Of a stretch of DNA of 64,000 nt, positions 27,525 through 35,960 are shown piece after piece; the stretch's first letter is position 1, and every line of letters starts with the position of its first letter. The stretch is from contig JAYRJU010000002.1 of the NCBI GenBank assembly GCA_041906145.1, positions 632,177 to 696,176 on the forward strand, in the 5' to 3' direction. This DNA comes from SHVO01 sp041906145 (lineage in GTDB: Bacteria > Pseudomonadota > Alphaproteobacteria > Rhodospirillales > Rhodospirillaceae). The position numbers were made by a program, and so were the translations under genes. The notes below the pieces were generated by a model. That model had not been told where the DNA came from. It worked only from the letters and a program-made list of their open reading frames with translations, and ran no database searches.

Positions 27525-29043
27525 GTTCGGCACAAACCTTCCGGACCTGCGCAGGTAGCATGGTCAAATCCCTCGCTCGATAGCCCTCGACGAGTCCCAC
27601 CTTATGCTCGGTCAGATTGAAGTGGAGCGCGGATGCGAGACGGAGGGGCAAGAGTACATAGTCCAATACATCCTGATTCGACTGGTCCATTCGAACCGCC
27701 AGGATCATGTCGACTGCCTGTTTGCCATTTGCAAGGATGCGCCAGCCTCGCGGTACGCTCTTTGAGTGCCTGTATCTGCAGATGACGATCGAGAGGGTAA
27801 ATCGTCTTGCTATCACCACGCGGTCTGCCGAGGATGCCTCGACGTCAAGCTTACCTTGTCCGAGTGCCGCCAATATTTCGCTGCATATGCCTTCAAATAG
27901 ACTCCGGTGATGTCTTTTTACCCTGACGTAATCTAGGTCTCGGACGCTCTCGCATCCGACCGCGGCCCAGGTTGCTCGCATACTTCCAAAGTGCGCCTGG
28001 CAGACGCTTGGACTTGGAAATGTTCCTAGACTATCGAGCAAGCCGATAGAGAGATATCCGTATTTGCGTAGGGTCTTGCGCAGTGGGGCCAGGATGTCTT
28101 CGTCGCCAAGCCTCTTCGCTCGTGCGGCACGCACAGCCTGAGCTTTTTCAAACGTTTTCCGGTCTACTATGGCGGGGATCGCGTTGGGGACCCTGAGCCA
28201 CTGGCTGGGAGCGTTCTTAACTCGTTTTAGTTTGAGCTTCTCAGACGTGCGATTCCAAATGAGCGTTCCTGCATATTTTTCATTCGTCAGTATCTCTTTA
28301 ATGTTCCCAACTTCGAATGCGACGCCGTTCTGACGGGCGATGCCCATCTCATTTAATTGGTCCACTATTTCTCGATGGCTACTGCCGGAAATGTATTGAT
28401 CGTAGATCCACCGGATCCATTTCAATTCGTGCTTCGGCCCGTGCACCAGAATTACTCGATCAGATTGAAGGTTTTTCCGCTCGCCTGGTTTAAGGCGCAT
28501 TTTGCGAGCACCCGATTTATCGAGTACCAACCGGCGGAAGCCATAACCCGGCGACGCTCCCAGCTTGAAGCCTTTTGCGCCAATGCGCATTTGCGCAGTC
28601 CAAACTTTCTCGGAGAGTTCGCGGCTGTACTCGCCGGCCATAGCGCGCTTTAGGCCTTTGAGTATCGCCGATAGCGGGCTGCCATCATTTACGAATGGCT
28701 CGGCGCAGTATTCGATTTTGACGCCGGCGCGTTTACAACGATGTTCGTAGTAGGCGCTTTCGTCAGTGTCCTGAAATCGCCCCCACCTACTCACATCATA
28801 GACGACGACGACGTCAAATTTTGCCGAACCGCTCTCCACCTCTTCGATGAGTTTCCTTAGACCTGGCCGCCCCGATAGTGTGAGGCCACTTTTTCCTTCG
28901 TCGCGATAGGTCGCGACTACTTCGAAACCACGTAACGCGGCATAAATCTGAATCGCGTTTTCTTGGTTCTCTATCGAGTATTGTTGATGTTCCGTAGACA
29001 TACGCAGATACTGAGCCGCGCGTCCGGATACTGGATTTTCCAT
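27514..29043 (-). CDS. Large serine recombinase
   Basis: A 509-residue serine-type site-specific recombinase. The resolvase domain (about 8-150) has the YLRMS motif with catalytic Ser16, DEGKSGLTLSGRPGLRKL and VVVYDVSRWGR. The recombinase domain (about 175-290) has GYGFRRLVLD and NEKYAGTLIWN, and a longer C-terminal DNA-binding tail follows. The start at 29043 has AAGGA seven bases ahead; an upstream in-frame start at 29076 is less likely. It may move a nested element covering 26.4-29.4 kb, since the main island already has its own tyrosine integrase. Confidence 0.92.
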   Translation of the reverse strand: MENPVSGRAAQYLRMSTEHQQYSIENQENAIQIYAALRGFEVVATYRDEGKSGLTLSGRPGLRKLIEEVESGSAKFDVVVVYDVSRWGRFQDTDESAYYEHRCKRAGVKIEYCAEPFVNDGSPLSAILKGLKRAMAGEYSRELSEKVWTAQMRIGAKGFKLGASPGYGFRRLVLDKSGARKMRLKPGERKNLQSDRVILVHGPKHELKWIRWIYDQYISGSSHREIVDQLNEMGIARQNGVAFEVGNIKEILTNEKYAGTLIWNRTSEKLKLKRVKNAPSQWLRVPNAIPAIVDRKTFEKAQAVRAARAKRLGDEDILAPLRKTLRKYGYLSIGLLDSLGTFPSPSVCQAHFGSMRATWAAVGCESVRDLDYVRVKRHHRSLFEGICSEILAALGQGKLDVEASSADRVVIARRFTLSIVICRYRHSKSVPRGWRILANGKQAVDMILAVRMDQSNQDVLDYVLLPLRLASALHFNLTEHKVGLVEGYRARDLTMLPAQVRKVCAELTA

Positions 29044-29093
29044 TTGCCGGTCCTTGTGCTGTGTGCCGGCGGACACCGAATTAAGGACATCTG

Positions 29094-29342
29094 ATGCCCG
29101 TCTCGGATCTCGATATCTGGCGCTCAGCCAATGAGCTGATCAAGCAACATGGCGAAAAGGCCTGGACGGAGGCCGTCCTAAAATATTTCGAGATGAAGCG
29201 TGCCAAAGATCTCGAGGGCATCGCTGTCTGGCGACGTATCGCTCGAGCGATATCGTTCTTTACCAGTCCGCTTCCGCGGGGCGCCACTGCGCAGGGGGAT
29301 GGCACCAAAACTGCCATCGAGAGAGAACATCTACTGAACTAA
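29094..29342 (+). CDS. Small protein of the DUF6961-like type
   Basis: An 82-residue protein divergent from the serine recombinase. The N-terminal motif DIWRSANELIKQHGEKAWTE followed by VWRRIARAI matches, from memory, a small alphaproteobacterial family of unknown function often found beside mobile elements. The last 25 residues are low-complexity and may be unrelated. Confidence 0.55.
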   Translation: MPVSDLDIWRSANELIKQHGEKAWTEAVLKYFEMKRAKDLEGIAVWRRIARAISFFTSPLPRGATAQGDGTKTAIEREHLLN

Positions 29343-29975
29343 CCGGGCTAACATTTTGATTCTAGTGTCCCCAATTTGCGTTCTTGGGGCGTTCCCCGAC
29401 GCATAGAACGGGGGTAAATTCGTGGGTAGCCACGTCCCATTTACTGCACGTGCCTGAAAGAGGCTAATCTTCAGGCTTGCACCGGCGGATGCCATTTCCG
29501 CCATACCGCCTGTCATAGCCTGCGGCGACAGCCAGATAATGTTCCGCCTGCTTTTTTGATCGGGCCGTCAGCCTGGGTGGACAAGTGCGTCGCATCGGTG
29601 GATGAGAGAAGAGGTTCCTACACAAGGAAGAAAAAGCGAGTCATTACAATTGATGTTCTGGGCGCCGACCCATTGCAGGTCGGCACGCTCGTGGGCCGAT
29701 CCCAGCCACTGGCAGCCATTTGAATGCCTTGCCGTTTTACGCCCCGCTACATTCTAGGAAGCGCCGATCGGAGTTATGTGGAGCGTGCGAGGCGCGAATA
29801 GGTGGGCTGGAGCGTGGCGGTCGTTGAGACTTTGGATGTGAAACAGTCTGGTTGCGAGGCGAGCCGACAAGCTTAAGCGCACTTGGGATATGGAGCGGGG
29901 TGGTTTCTTGATGTGCTTGTCCAAGCGCCTCGAAATCCCGATTGTAACATGGCGAGGAAAATTTCAGCCCTCCCT
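29343..29975. other. Long gap between the mobility block and the cargo
   Basis: About 630 bp with no supported gene. A 55-codon open frame starting at a TTG near 29560 (with a basic TRKKKRVITIDVLG stretch) has no recognisable homology and may be a relic. It marks the boundary between the replication and recombination genes and the secreted-protein cargo. Confidence 0.35.
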
Positions 29976-29990
29976 AAATAAATTCGGTTG
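29976..29990 (+). promoter_or_regulatory. Shared upstream motif, copy 1
   Basis: AAATAAATTCGGTTG, ending 64 bp before the ATG of the A-family gene. It differs by one base from the copy at 35876-35890. Proposed as a regulator or promoter element. Confidence 0.55.
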
Positions 29991-30054
29991 TCCGAGCGAG
30001 GGCCGCCAGAGCATGCTCTAATATGAGGCGGATGCAGAGATTTGGGAGACGCTT

Positions 30055-31173
30055 ATGGATGGCAAAATCATTCTGAAGGCTATGGCGTGTTGCGCCGCAT
30101 TGACAATCGGGCCTAGCGTTAAGACCCACGCTTCGTCGGCAACAGCTCCCACAATCCAAAATCGTACGATTGCTTTCGCGATGACTTATCGGGCGTGGGC
30201 TGTGCAGCAGACGCCGGAGAAGTCGGAATGTCCCAATGGGCTCAATGACGGCAATCGAGAACAGTTCAAAATTCAGTTCCCTGACGATGGGTCTAAGCGC
30301 ACTGAGATGGAGACCAGGTTGCGCCGCGAAGGCGACCAATGGTTTCCAGGGGCCGGTCCGGATGGTTTTGTGTTTCATGAAGCCGGTGGCAAGATAGCCA
30401 AAGGCCTGAATCTCGATGGCCGCGTCGATGCGGAAGACTTCACAAGTCCCGACGGTGTGAAGGGGGTCGACAATCAACTTCACCGCGCTATCGGGTGCAT
30501 TGCGAACTACCGGGCGCCCGACGGCTCATTCTACATGTTTGAGCTCCAAGATCTCCGCGGATTGAATTTCAACCGTACATTGATTGAAGTCACCGAGGTC
30601 GACGACTTGGTCAACGACGCGGACGTTACGTTGAAGACCTATCGGGGACTGGACAGTTTGCTGACCGACGCCTCCGGCGCGATTTTCCCTGGCGGCACTC
30701 AGCGGATCGACGGACGCTTCGCGAAAGACTTTGAGCAAACCTTTAAGGGTAAAATTGTCGACGGCGTGCTGACGACCGAAGCAAAGGATTTGGTGTTGCC
30801 GTGGTCGGGCGTCTTCGACACGAATTCTATCCAAGTTTTGAGAGGCGCCAAATTCGAGCTCCGTATGAGCCAAAAAGAAGCGCACGGTGTAATCGGCGCC
30901 TACGTCGACATTGATGCTTTCCGCACTCATCTCAACACTACTTGGTCCACACATCACCAGAGCTACGGGCAAACATCTTCGCCTTCGCTTTCGCGCGCGA
31001 TCCGCCGTCTGGCCGATGGCGTTCCCGACGCGAACACCGGCACGATGACCGGAATTTCGGCGGCGATCGATGTGCAATTCTCTCAAGTGTACATCATCCA
31101 CCCGCCTAAACGGATTGCGCGCAGCGGTGACCGAGATGCACCCGATGCGGAAATTCCGGCGCTGGGAAGATAA
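30055..31173 (+). CDS. Secreted protein of unrecognised family, paralogue A
   Basis: A 372-residue exported protein (signal peptide about 1-27), the first of four paralogues in the window (also 40395, 55791 and 60831). Shared landmarks, numbered here: CPNGLNDGNREQF (59-71), GLNLDGRVDAEDFTSPDG (117-134) then GVDNQLHRAIGC (137-148), an NRTLIEVTEVDDL strand (173-185), PGGTQRID (212-219), KGKIVDGVLTTEAKDLVLPW (231-250), and HHQSYGQ (300-306) followed by a RRLADGVPD segment. Two conserved cysteines (59 and 148) could form a disulfide. The Asp-rich loops may bind metal, which is inference. This copy stands alone behind the shared upstream motif and precedes the NHL gene. Function unknown. Confidence 0.88.
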   Translation: MDGKIILKAMACCAALTIGPSVKTHASSATAPTIQNRTIAFAMTYRAWAVQQTPEKSECPNGLNDGNREQFKIQFPDDGSKRTEMETRLRREGDQWFPGAGPDGFVFHEAGGKIAKGLNLDGRVDAEDFTSPDGVKGVDNQLHRAIGCIANYRAPDGSFYMFELQDLRGLNFNRTLIEVTEVDDLVNDADVTLKTYRGLDSLLTDASGAIFPGGTQRIDGRFAKDFEQTFKGKIVDGVLTTEAKDLVLPWSGVFDTNSIQVLRGAKFELRMSQKEAHGVIGAYVDIDAFRTHLNTTWSTHHQSYGQTSSPSLSRAIRRLADGVPDANTGTMTGISAAIDVQFSQVYIIHPPKRIARSGDRDAPDAEIPALGR

Positions 31174-31396
31174 GCGGTCTTCCAGACGGGTTGGCCGGCC
31201 GCCGCGCCATTACCCGATTTCAAAGGATACACTGTGCGGGTTCGCGGGGGTGAACGCGCGCCCGTGTCCGTCCGTACGCGACGCAACGCGAGCAAAAGTG
31301 CGCCCCTCCTCAAAATATCTCGTTTGATGGAACGGTGTCCGGCGCGCCAGCCTCACGAAGGTGCTCTGTTGGGAAATCGATGCGAGGGAACAAGTG

Positions 31397-32524
31397 ATGG
31401 CGCAGGTTGGAAGATGTTACGTGGCGCGGGCGGCTCTTTCACTGGCATGCGCGGTGGGGGCGTTGCTCGCGATCGCAACGCACGTCGATGCGGCCGAAAA
31501 AGGTGGCCTCGATCAAACAGGTCCCTATGAAGCGGTGACGGGATGGTTCAAGCCGGGCGTCGATCGTTGGGCGCAGCCGCCCACAAGCATCCTGATCGAC
31601 ACGCCCAATCGCATCATTGTCACGACCGCGGACCAGCGTCGCGCCGCGCCCGTCAGCCCGATCCTGAGCGCCGACGGCAAGGTCCTGCCTGAGAAGTCGG
31701 ATCTCTCGAAGCTTGACCGCGAGACCTTGCCCCACCTGCATCAAATCCTGGTCCTAAATGCGGACGGGAAGGTGATCGAGGATTGGGCGCAATGGAACGA
31801 CCTCTTCGTGATGCCTCACAACGCGTTCATCAGTCCGTACGACCCGGAACGGCACATCTGGATCGCCGATCTGGGGCATCAGATCATCAAGCTGACCAAC
31901 GACGGAAAAAAAGTCGTGATGAAGCTCGGCGAGAAGGGCGTACCGGGCTGGGATAAGACACACTTCAATATGCCGTCGGCGCTCGCGTTCCTGCCCGATG
32001 GCTCGTTTCTAGTCGCGGACGGCTATGTAAACGGGCGCGTTGCCAAGTTCGACAAGGACGGAAAATACATCTCGGAGTTCGGCTCGAAGGGCAACGGACC
32101 TGGGCAGTTCGATCTCGTACACTCCATTGCTATCGATGCCAAGGGGCGCATCTACGCCGCTGATCGGCGCAATCACCGCATTCAGGTCTTCGATGTTGAC
32201 GGCAAGTTCATCGAAGAGTGGAAGAACGTCGGCAGCCCGACAAACCTGGTGATCACCAAGGATCAGCATCTGTGGATGTCAGACGCCGACTACGAGCGGC
32301 TGGCGAAGTTCGATCTGAACGGTACGTTGATCACCTATTGGGGTGCTATCGGTCCCAACCCAGGCGAGTTCGACAACCTCCACAACTTCGATGTCGACAG
32401 CGCCGGCAACTTGTTCGTCGTGGACGGCAACAACAACCGCGCGCAGAAGCTGGTTCCCAAGAAGGGCGGCGACGCCACGCGCATGATCGGTGAGAGGTTT
32501 TTCCTGCCCCGCAATCCAGGTTAG
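31397..32524 (+). CDS. Secreted NHL-repeat beta-propeller protein
   Basis: A 375-residue exported protein; the ATG at 31397 has GAGGGAACAAGTG ahead and starts a signal peptide ending at THVDA. At least four NHL-type blades are visible, for example IWIADLGHQIIKLTNDGK, FLVADGYVNGRVAKFDKDG, IYAADRRNHRIQVFDVDG and LFVVDGNNNRAQKLV. The closest named relatives are 6-bladed propellers such as peptidyl-alpha-hydroxyglycine amidating lyase, but no catalytic assignment can be made. It lies between A-family paralogue A and the Lrp/LysR regulators, so it is likely part of the secreted module. Confidence 0.85.
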   Translation: MAQVGRCYVARAALSLACAVGALLAIATHVDAAEKGGLDQTGPYEAVTGWFKPGVDRWAQPPTSILIDTPNRIIVTTADQRRAAPVSPILSADGKVLPEKSDLSKLDRETLPHLHQILVLNADGKVIEDWAQWNDLFVMPHNAFISPYDPERHIWIADLGHQIIKLTNDGKKVVMKLGEKGVPGWDKTHFNMPSALAFLPDGSFLVADGYVNGRVAKFDKDGKYISEFGSKGNGPGQFDLVHSIAIDAKGRIYAADRRNHRIQVFDVDGKFIEEWKNVGSPTNLVITKDQHLWMSDADYERLAKFDLNGTLITYWGAIGPNPGEFDNLHNFDVDSAGNLFVVDGNNNRAQKLVPKKGGDATRMIGERFFLPRNPG

Positions 32525-32557
32525 CGCCAGCGGTTGAGGAATTCTAAGGGGCCTATC

Positions 32558-32572
32558 AGACAAACTCGGTTG
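32558..32572 (+). promoter_or_regulatory. Shared upstream motif, copy 2
   Basis: AGACAAACTCGGTTG, ending 58 bp before the Lrp start. The last nine bases ACTCGGTTG are identical to copy 3 at 35876-35890. Confidence 0.55.
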
Positions 32573-32593
32573 CACATGCTGGCCTTGGAATTA

Positions 32594-32617
32594 AGAATTT
32601 TGAACGCTCAAAATTCT
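32594..32617. promoter_or_regulatory. Perfect inverted repeat, probable Lrp operator
   Basis: AGAATTTTGA, four-base spacer ACGC, TCAAAATTCT: a perfect 10-4-10 palindrome 14 bp upstream of the Lrp-family start. Lrp/AsnC proteins bind AT-rich palindromes of this size and often autoregulate. It has no T-run, so it is not a terminator. Confidence 0.65.
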
Positions 32618-32630
32618 GAGAACCACGGCG

Positions 32631-33200
32631 TTGCACAAGCGAGGACATCCGGTAAATAGGACTGGCGAGAGCGACACATCGGTTGTCGCCCCCGCGGCGG
32701 TAACGCTCGACTCGCTCGACCGCGCGATCCTCCAACTTATGCAAAAGGATGCGTCGCAAACATTAGGCGACATGGCGCGAATGCTCGGGATCTCGCAGGC
32801 GCAATGTTGGCGCAAAGTCGACCGGCTGCGTCAGACCGGAGTCATCCGGGGCACGGTCGCGCAGCTCGACAGGTATAGGCTGGGTCTATCCGTTGAGGCG
32901 TTCGTGCAAGTTGCGATCGCGATAAACGGTACCAATACACAAAAGCAATTCTGCGACAGCATGCGTGCGGTACCCGAGATCGTGGAGTGTTACATGATTT
33001 CGGGCGAGTACAACTTCTTGCTTCGTATTCTGGTGTGTGATCTTGCCGCTTATGGCCGCGTCATAGAACACAAAATCCTCTCGCAGCCCGGGATCGCGAA
33101 AGTATCGTCAGCTATCAGCACGTCGCGTTGCAAATATTCCACCGAGCTTCCTGTGGCGTTCCGCGATGTTGGCGCATGCAGAACGGAGGCGGCAGAGTGA
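32631..33200 (+). CDS. Lrp/AsnC-family transcriptional regulator
   Basis: A 189-residue regulator from a TTG at 32631; no ATG gives the full domain. The HTH LDRAILQLMQKDASQTLGDM with SQAQCWRKVDRLRQTGVIRG lies at about residues 27-75, and the ligand-binding RAM domain at about 90-170 (EIVECYMISGEYNFLLRI). It probably senses an amino acid. The perfect palindrome just upstream is a likely autoregulatory site. It overlaps the LysR gene (GTGA), so the two regulators are co-transcribed. Confidence 0.88.
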   Translation: MHKRGHPVNRTGESDTSVVAPAAVTLDSLDRAILQLMQKDASQTLGDMARMLGISQAQCWRKVDRLRQTGVIRGTVAQLDRYRLGLSVEAFVQVAIAINGTNTQKQFCDSMRAVPEIVECYMISGEYNFLLRILVCDLAAYGRVIEHKILSQPGIAKVSSAISTSRCKYSTELPVAFRDVGACRTEAAE

Positions 33201-34138
33201 GTAGAACGGAGTCCGTCAACGCGCCAATCCTTCTCCGGCGTCGACTGCCGAGCGCCGAAACCCTCGCGCTTTTTGAAGTCGCGTCACGCCATATGTCGTT
33301 CGCGGACGCGGCGCTTGAGCTGGGGATCAGCACGAAGAAACTTAACCAAAGACTGGATGTGCTTCAAAGGGATCTCAGCGCTGTCCTCTTCGCCGGTGAT
33401 GGGTCGCCTATCGCTTTGACCGAAGTAGGTCGTATGTATTTCGGGCAACTGACCGAGATATTCGCCGACCTCCGGCGCGTTACCGGGGTGGTGCCGAAGC
33501 AGCGTGCCAAGGGGCGCATGTCGATCGCCGCAGGGCCAACATTGGGCGCCTTGTGGCTTATACCGCGCCTGAAACAGTTCGAGCGTCAGTGGCCGGATAT
33601 CCATCTTTCCTTTGTGCCGGAATCGGATCACGGCAAGCCGGGCGGAGATTTGCAGCTCGTCTTATCCAAGACGCGCCCGAAAGATCGTGTGGTCCATCTC
33701 TCGGTAAGCATCGAGCTTTTTCCTGTCTGCAGTCCGTCCCTGGTCAGCAGCCGGCCGTTTAACACGATCGGCGACCTGCGCCGCTTTTCGCTTTTACACT
33801 GCGATAGGGGCGAGGAGTGGCGAAAGTGGCTGCGGGTCGCACAGGGCGATTCGCTCGATAGCTACGGCAACTTTAGGCTTCCGAACGCGTCGCTCGCGGT
33901 GCAAGCCGCACTACACGACCAAGGCATCGCTCTGGCCAGCCATATCACCGTCTCGCATCTATTGACTGCGGGCAAGCTCGTCGCGCCCTTCAAGCAGAGC
34001 GTTTTTTCCCCGTTTCAAATGTACATCACAAGCGGGGGCGAGTTGTCCCCAAAGGCTCTGCCGCGCACTTTCCTCGCGTGGGCGGCAGAGCAATTGAGAG
34101 AGGGCCGCAAGCATCCGGCCTTTAATTCCCGGGCGTAG
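33197..34138 (+). CDS. LysR-family transcriptional regulator (GcvA-like, degenerate HTH)
   Basis: A 313-residue regulator starting at the GTG overlapping the Lrp stop. The HTH region SFADAALELGISTKKLNQRL is recognisable but departs from the usual T-QSAVS-Q-I pattern. The effector domain follows (AAGPTLGALWLIPRLKQFER, then LHCDRGEEWRKWL) as in GcvA-type proteins, which regulate amino-acid or beta-lactamase genes. It converges on the hydrolase gene, one base apart. Confidence 0.85.
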   Translation: MSRTESVNAPILLRRRLPSAETLALFEVASRHMSFADAALELGISTKKLNQRLDVLQRDLSAVLFAGDGSPIALTEVGRMYFGQLTEIFADLRRVTGVVPKQRAKGRMSIAAGPTLGALWLIPRLKQFERQWPDIHLSFVPESDHGKPGGDLQLVLSKTRPKDRVVHLSVSIELFPVCSPSLVSSRPFNTIGDLRRFSLLHCDRGEEWRKWLRVAQGDSLDSYGNFRLPNASLAVQAALHDQGIALASHITVSHLLTAGKLVAPFKQSVFSPFQMYITSGGELSPKALPRTFLAWAAEQLREGRKHPAFNSRA

Positions 34139-34139
34139 T

Positions 34140-35384
34140 TTACGGCCGATCTGCGCGCGCTAGCACAGCGTGAAGCAGGACATTGAGGCCTGGCTCCATC
34201 ATGGCTGCCGTCGCCAGCTCGTTATTGTTGTGCGTGATGCCGTCCTTGCAGGGCGTGAAGATCATCGCCGTGGGGAAGTGGCGCGCGAGGAAGTAGGCGT
34301 CGTGCCCGGCTTGACTCGGAAGATCCCAGCTGTTGTAGCCAAGGTTTCCGACGGCGTCGCGCACCGTCTTCACCATCTGTTTGTCGAAGATATCGCCGCC
34401 CCACGTCCAAGTGTTCAGCACTTTGGCCTGACAGCCCGTGCGTGTCGCGGCCCCGTCGATGGCGGCCATCATCTTGGCGCGCATCTCATCGGCGACGGCG
34501 GGGTCGTTGTGCCGCACGTCGCACACGGCTTCGGCCCAATCGGACAGGATGCCCGGCTTGTTGGGTGACGCGATCAGGCGCGCGGCGGTCGCTTTCCCGC
34601 TCGTCTTGGCATATTCCCAACCGATCTCATCCACGGCGGTCAGCAGGCGCGCGCCGGCCACGAGCGCATTGCGGCGCCGTTCCATCGGCCAGGGGCCGGT
34701 GTGAGCGGTTTCGCCGCGGTATTCGACGAGGACGCCGTGCGACTTGTAGCCGTGAGTGACGACGCCGACTTCGCGATTGTTGCGGTCGAGTTCGTCTCCT
34801 TGTTCGATATGGAGCTCGAAGTAGGCGTCGACCGCGCGTTTGCCGACCGGCGTCGCGCCGCGATAGCCGATGCTGTCTAAGGCCTCGCCGATGCTCACGC
34901 CGTCGTCGTCCTTGATGTTGAGCGCCCAGTCGAGATCGTGGTCGCCGACAAAGCAGCCGGAGGCGACCATCGGGGGCGAGAAGCGGGCGCCTTCTTCGTT
35001 CGTCCAATCGACGACTTCGATGGGGCGGCGGGTCGTGATGTTGAGGTCGTTCAGGCGGCGCAGGACTTCAAGCCCGGCGAGGACTCCGACGATTCCGTCG
35101 AACCTGCCGCCGTTTTCCTGCGTATCGAGATGGCTGCCGATCAGAACGGGAGGCAGGTCCTCGGTGCCTTCCCGGCGCCCAAAGATATTGCCGATGCCGT
35201 CTACGGAAACTTTAAGGCCGCTTTCTTTGCACCATCTGACGAACAGATCACGCATGTCGCGGTCGGCTTCGGACAAAGCCAGGCGGCGTAGGCCGTTTTC
35301 TCGGCCGATACCGATCTGTGCGGACGCTTCCATGGTTGTGAGAAAGCGATCGAGGTTGGTGCGAAGATTGGAAGATTGAATCAT
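34140..35384 (-). CDS. M20-family Zn-dependent amidohydrolase (N-carbamoylase/allantoate type)
   Basis: A 414-residue metallohydrolase of the hydantoinase/carbamoylase group. Metal-binding motifs are IGSHLDTQENGGRFDG (His, Asp), DWTNEEGARFSPP (Glu) and HIEQGDELDRN, with SQAGHDAYFLAR near the C terminus. Members hydrolyse N-carbamoyl-L-amino acids, beta-ureidopropionate or allantoate. The substrate cannot be read from sequence, but the setting (Lrp and LysR regulators, ornithine and proline enzymes downstream) favours amino-acid nitrogen salvage. Confidence 0.92.
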   Translation of the reverse strand: MIQSSNLRTNLDRFLTTMEASAQIGIGRENGLRRLALSEADRDMRDLFVRWCKESGLKVSVDGIGNIFGRREGTEDLPPVLIGSHLDTQENGGRFDGIVGVLAGLEVLRRLNDLNITTRRPIEVVDWTNEEGARFSPPMVASGCFVGDHDLDWALNIKDDDGVSIGEALDSIGYRGATPVGKRAVDAYFELHIEQGDELDRNNREVGVVTHGYKSHGVLVEYRGETAHTGPWPMERRRNALVAGARLLTAVDEIGWEYAKTSGKATAARLIASPNKPGILSDWAEAVCDVRHNDPAVADEMRAKMMAAIDGAATRTGCQAKVLNTWTWGGDIFDKQMVKTVRDAVGNLGYNSWDLPSQAGHDAYFLARHFPTAMIFTPCKDGITHNNNELATAAMMEPGLNVLLHAVLARADRP

Positions 35385-35875
35385 GATGTCCTCACCGGCG
35401 GTTTTGACGCAGATCTCGTTAGAAAAACTGCGAAGTATTGTAGGGCTCGAAGCTCGCTCGGCCCACGCAATAATCTGATTACAATTGTGCCTTCTATGAT
35501 GCTAGGGAGCGTTTCTCATCCGGACCACAGAAATTCTCAGTTGCAGCATGCGGAACGCAATTTCAAGGTACTACGTACGACTTTGGCATTCGCCCTGAGT
35601 CCCTCTGTTGAGTTCGAACTTTTTTTGCAACGCGCGCTTACAGCGCGTCGCCTGAGTCGCTCGTCGCGTTTGAACTCATTGTGCGGCAAATCCAGACGTT
35701 CACCTCACCCGCCTCAAGATAATCGAATGCGTTTCACGGGCGCATGGGCGTCGCGGCCTGACGCTCTGCGTCACGTTTTTGCATGTCGCGCCTGTAACGC
35801 CATGTGTCTCATGACACCTAACTAACCCTTTAGAATATTTATGAAAACCGCACGAGAATTTCTCATGGAGGGGTA
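35385..35875. other. Intergenic region before the PSD operon
   Basis: About 490 bp between the divergent hydrolase and the DUF1592 lipoprotein gene. No supported gene is present. It should hold the promoters of both; the only distinct element is the shared motif at its right end. Confidence 0.4.
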
Positions 35876-35890
35876 AAATAAACTCGGTTG
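35876..35890 (+). promoter_or_regulatory. Shared upstream motif, copy 3
   Basis: AAATAAACTCGGTTG, ending 70 bp before the ATG of the DUF1592 lipoprotein. With copies 1 and 2 it gives the consensus ARAYAAAYTCGGTTG at a conserved 58-70 bp from a start codon. Confidence 0.55.
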
Positions 35891-35960
35891 CTGGCCTCAT
35901 ATGTGAACTTCACACTCTTTTCATAATCGACAATCGGTGCAGGGCCCTGAGTTTTAGCGG

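Noticed and set aside
35376..35825. 149-residue plus-strand frame between the hydrolase and DUF1592 genes
   Set aside because: Overlaps the divergent hydrolase start, lacks a ribosome site, and has no recognisable domain. Treated as intergenic.
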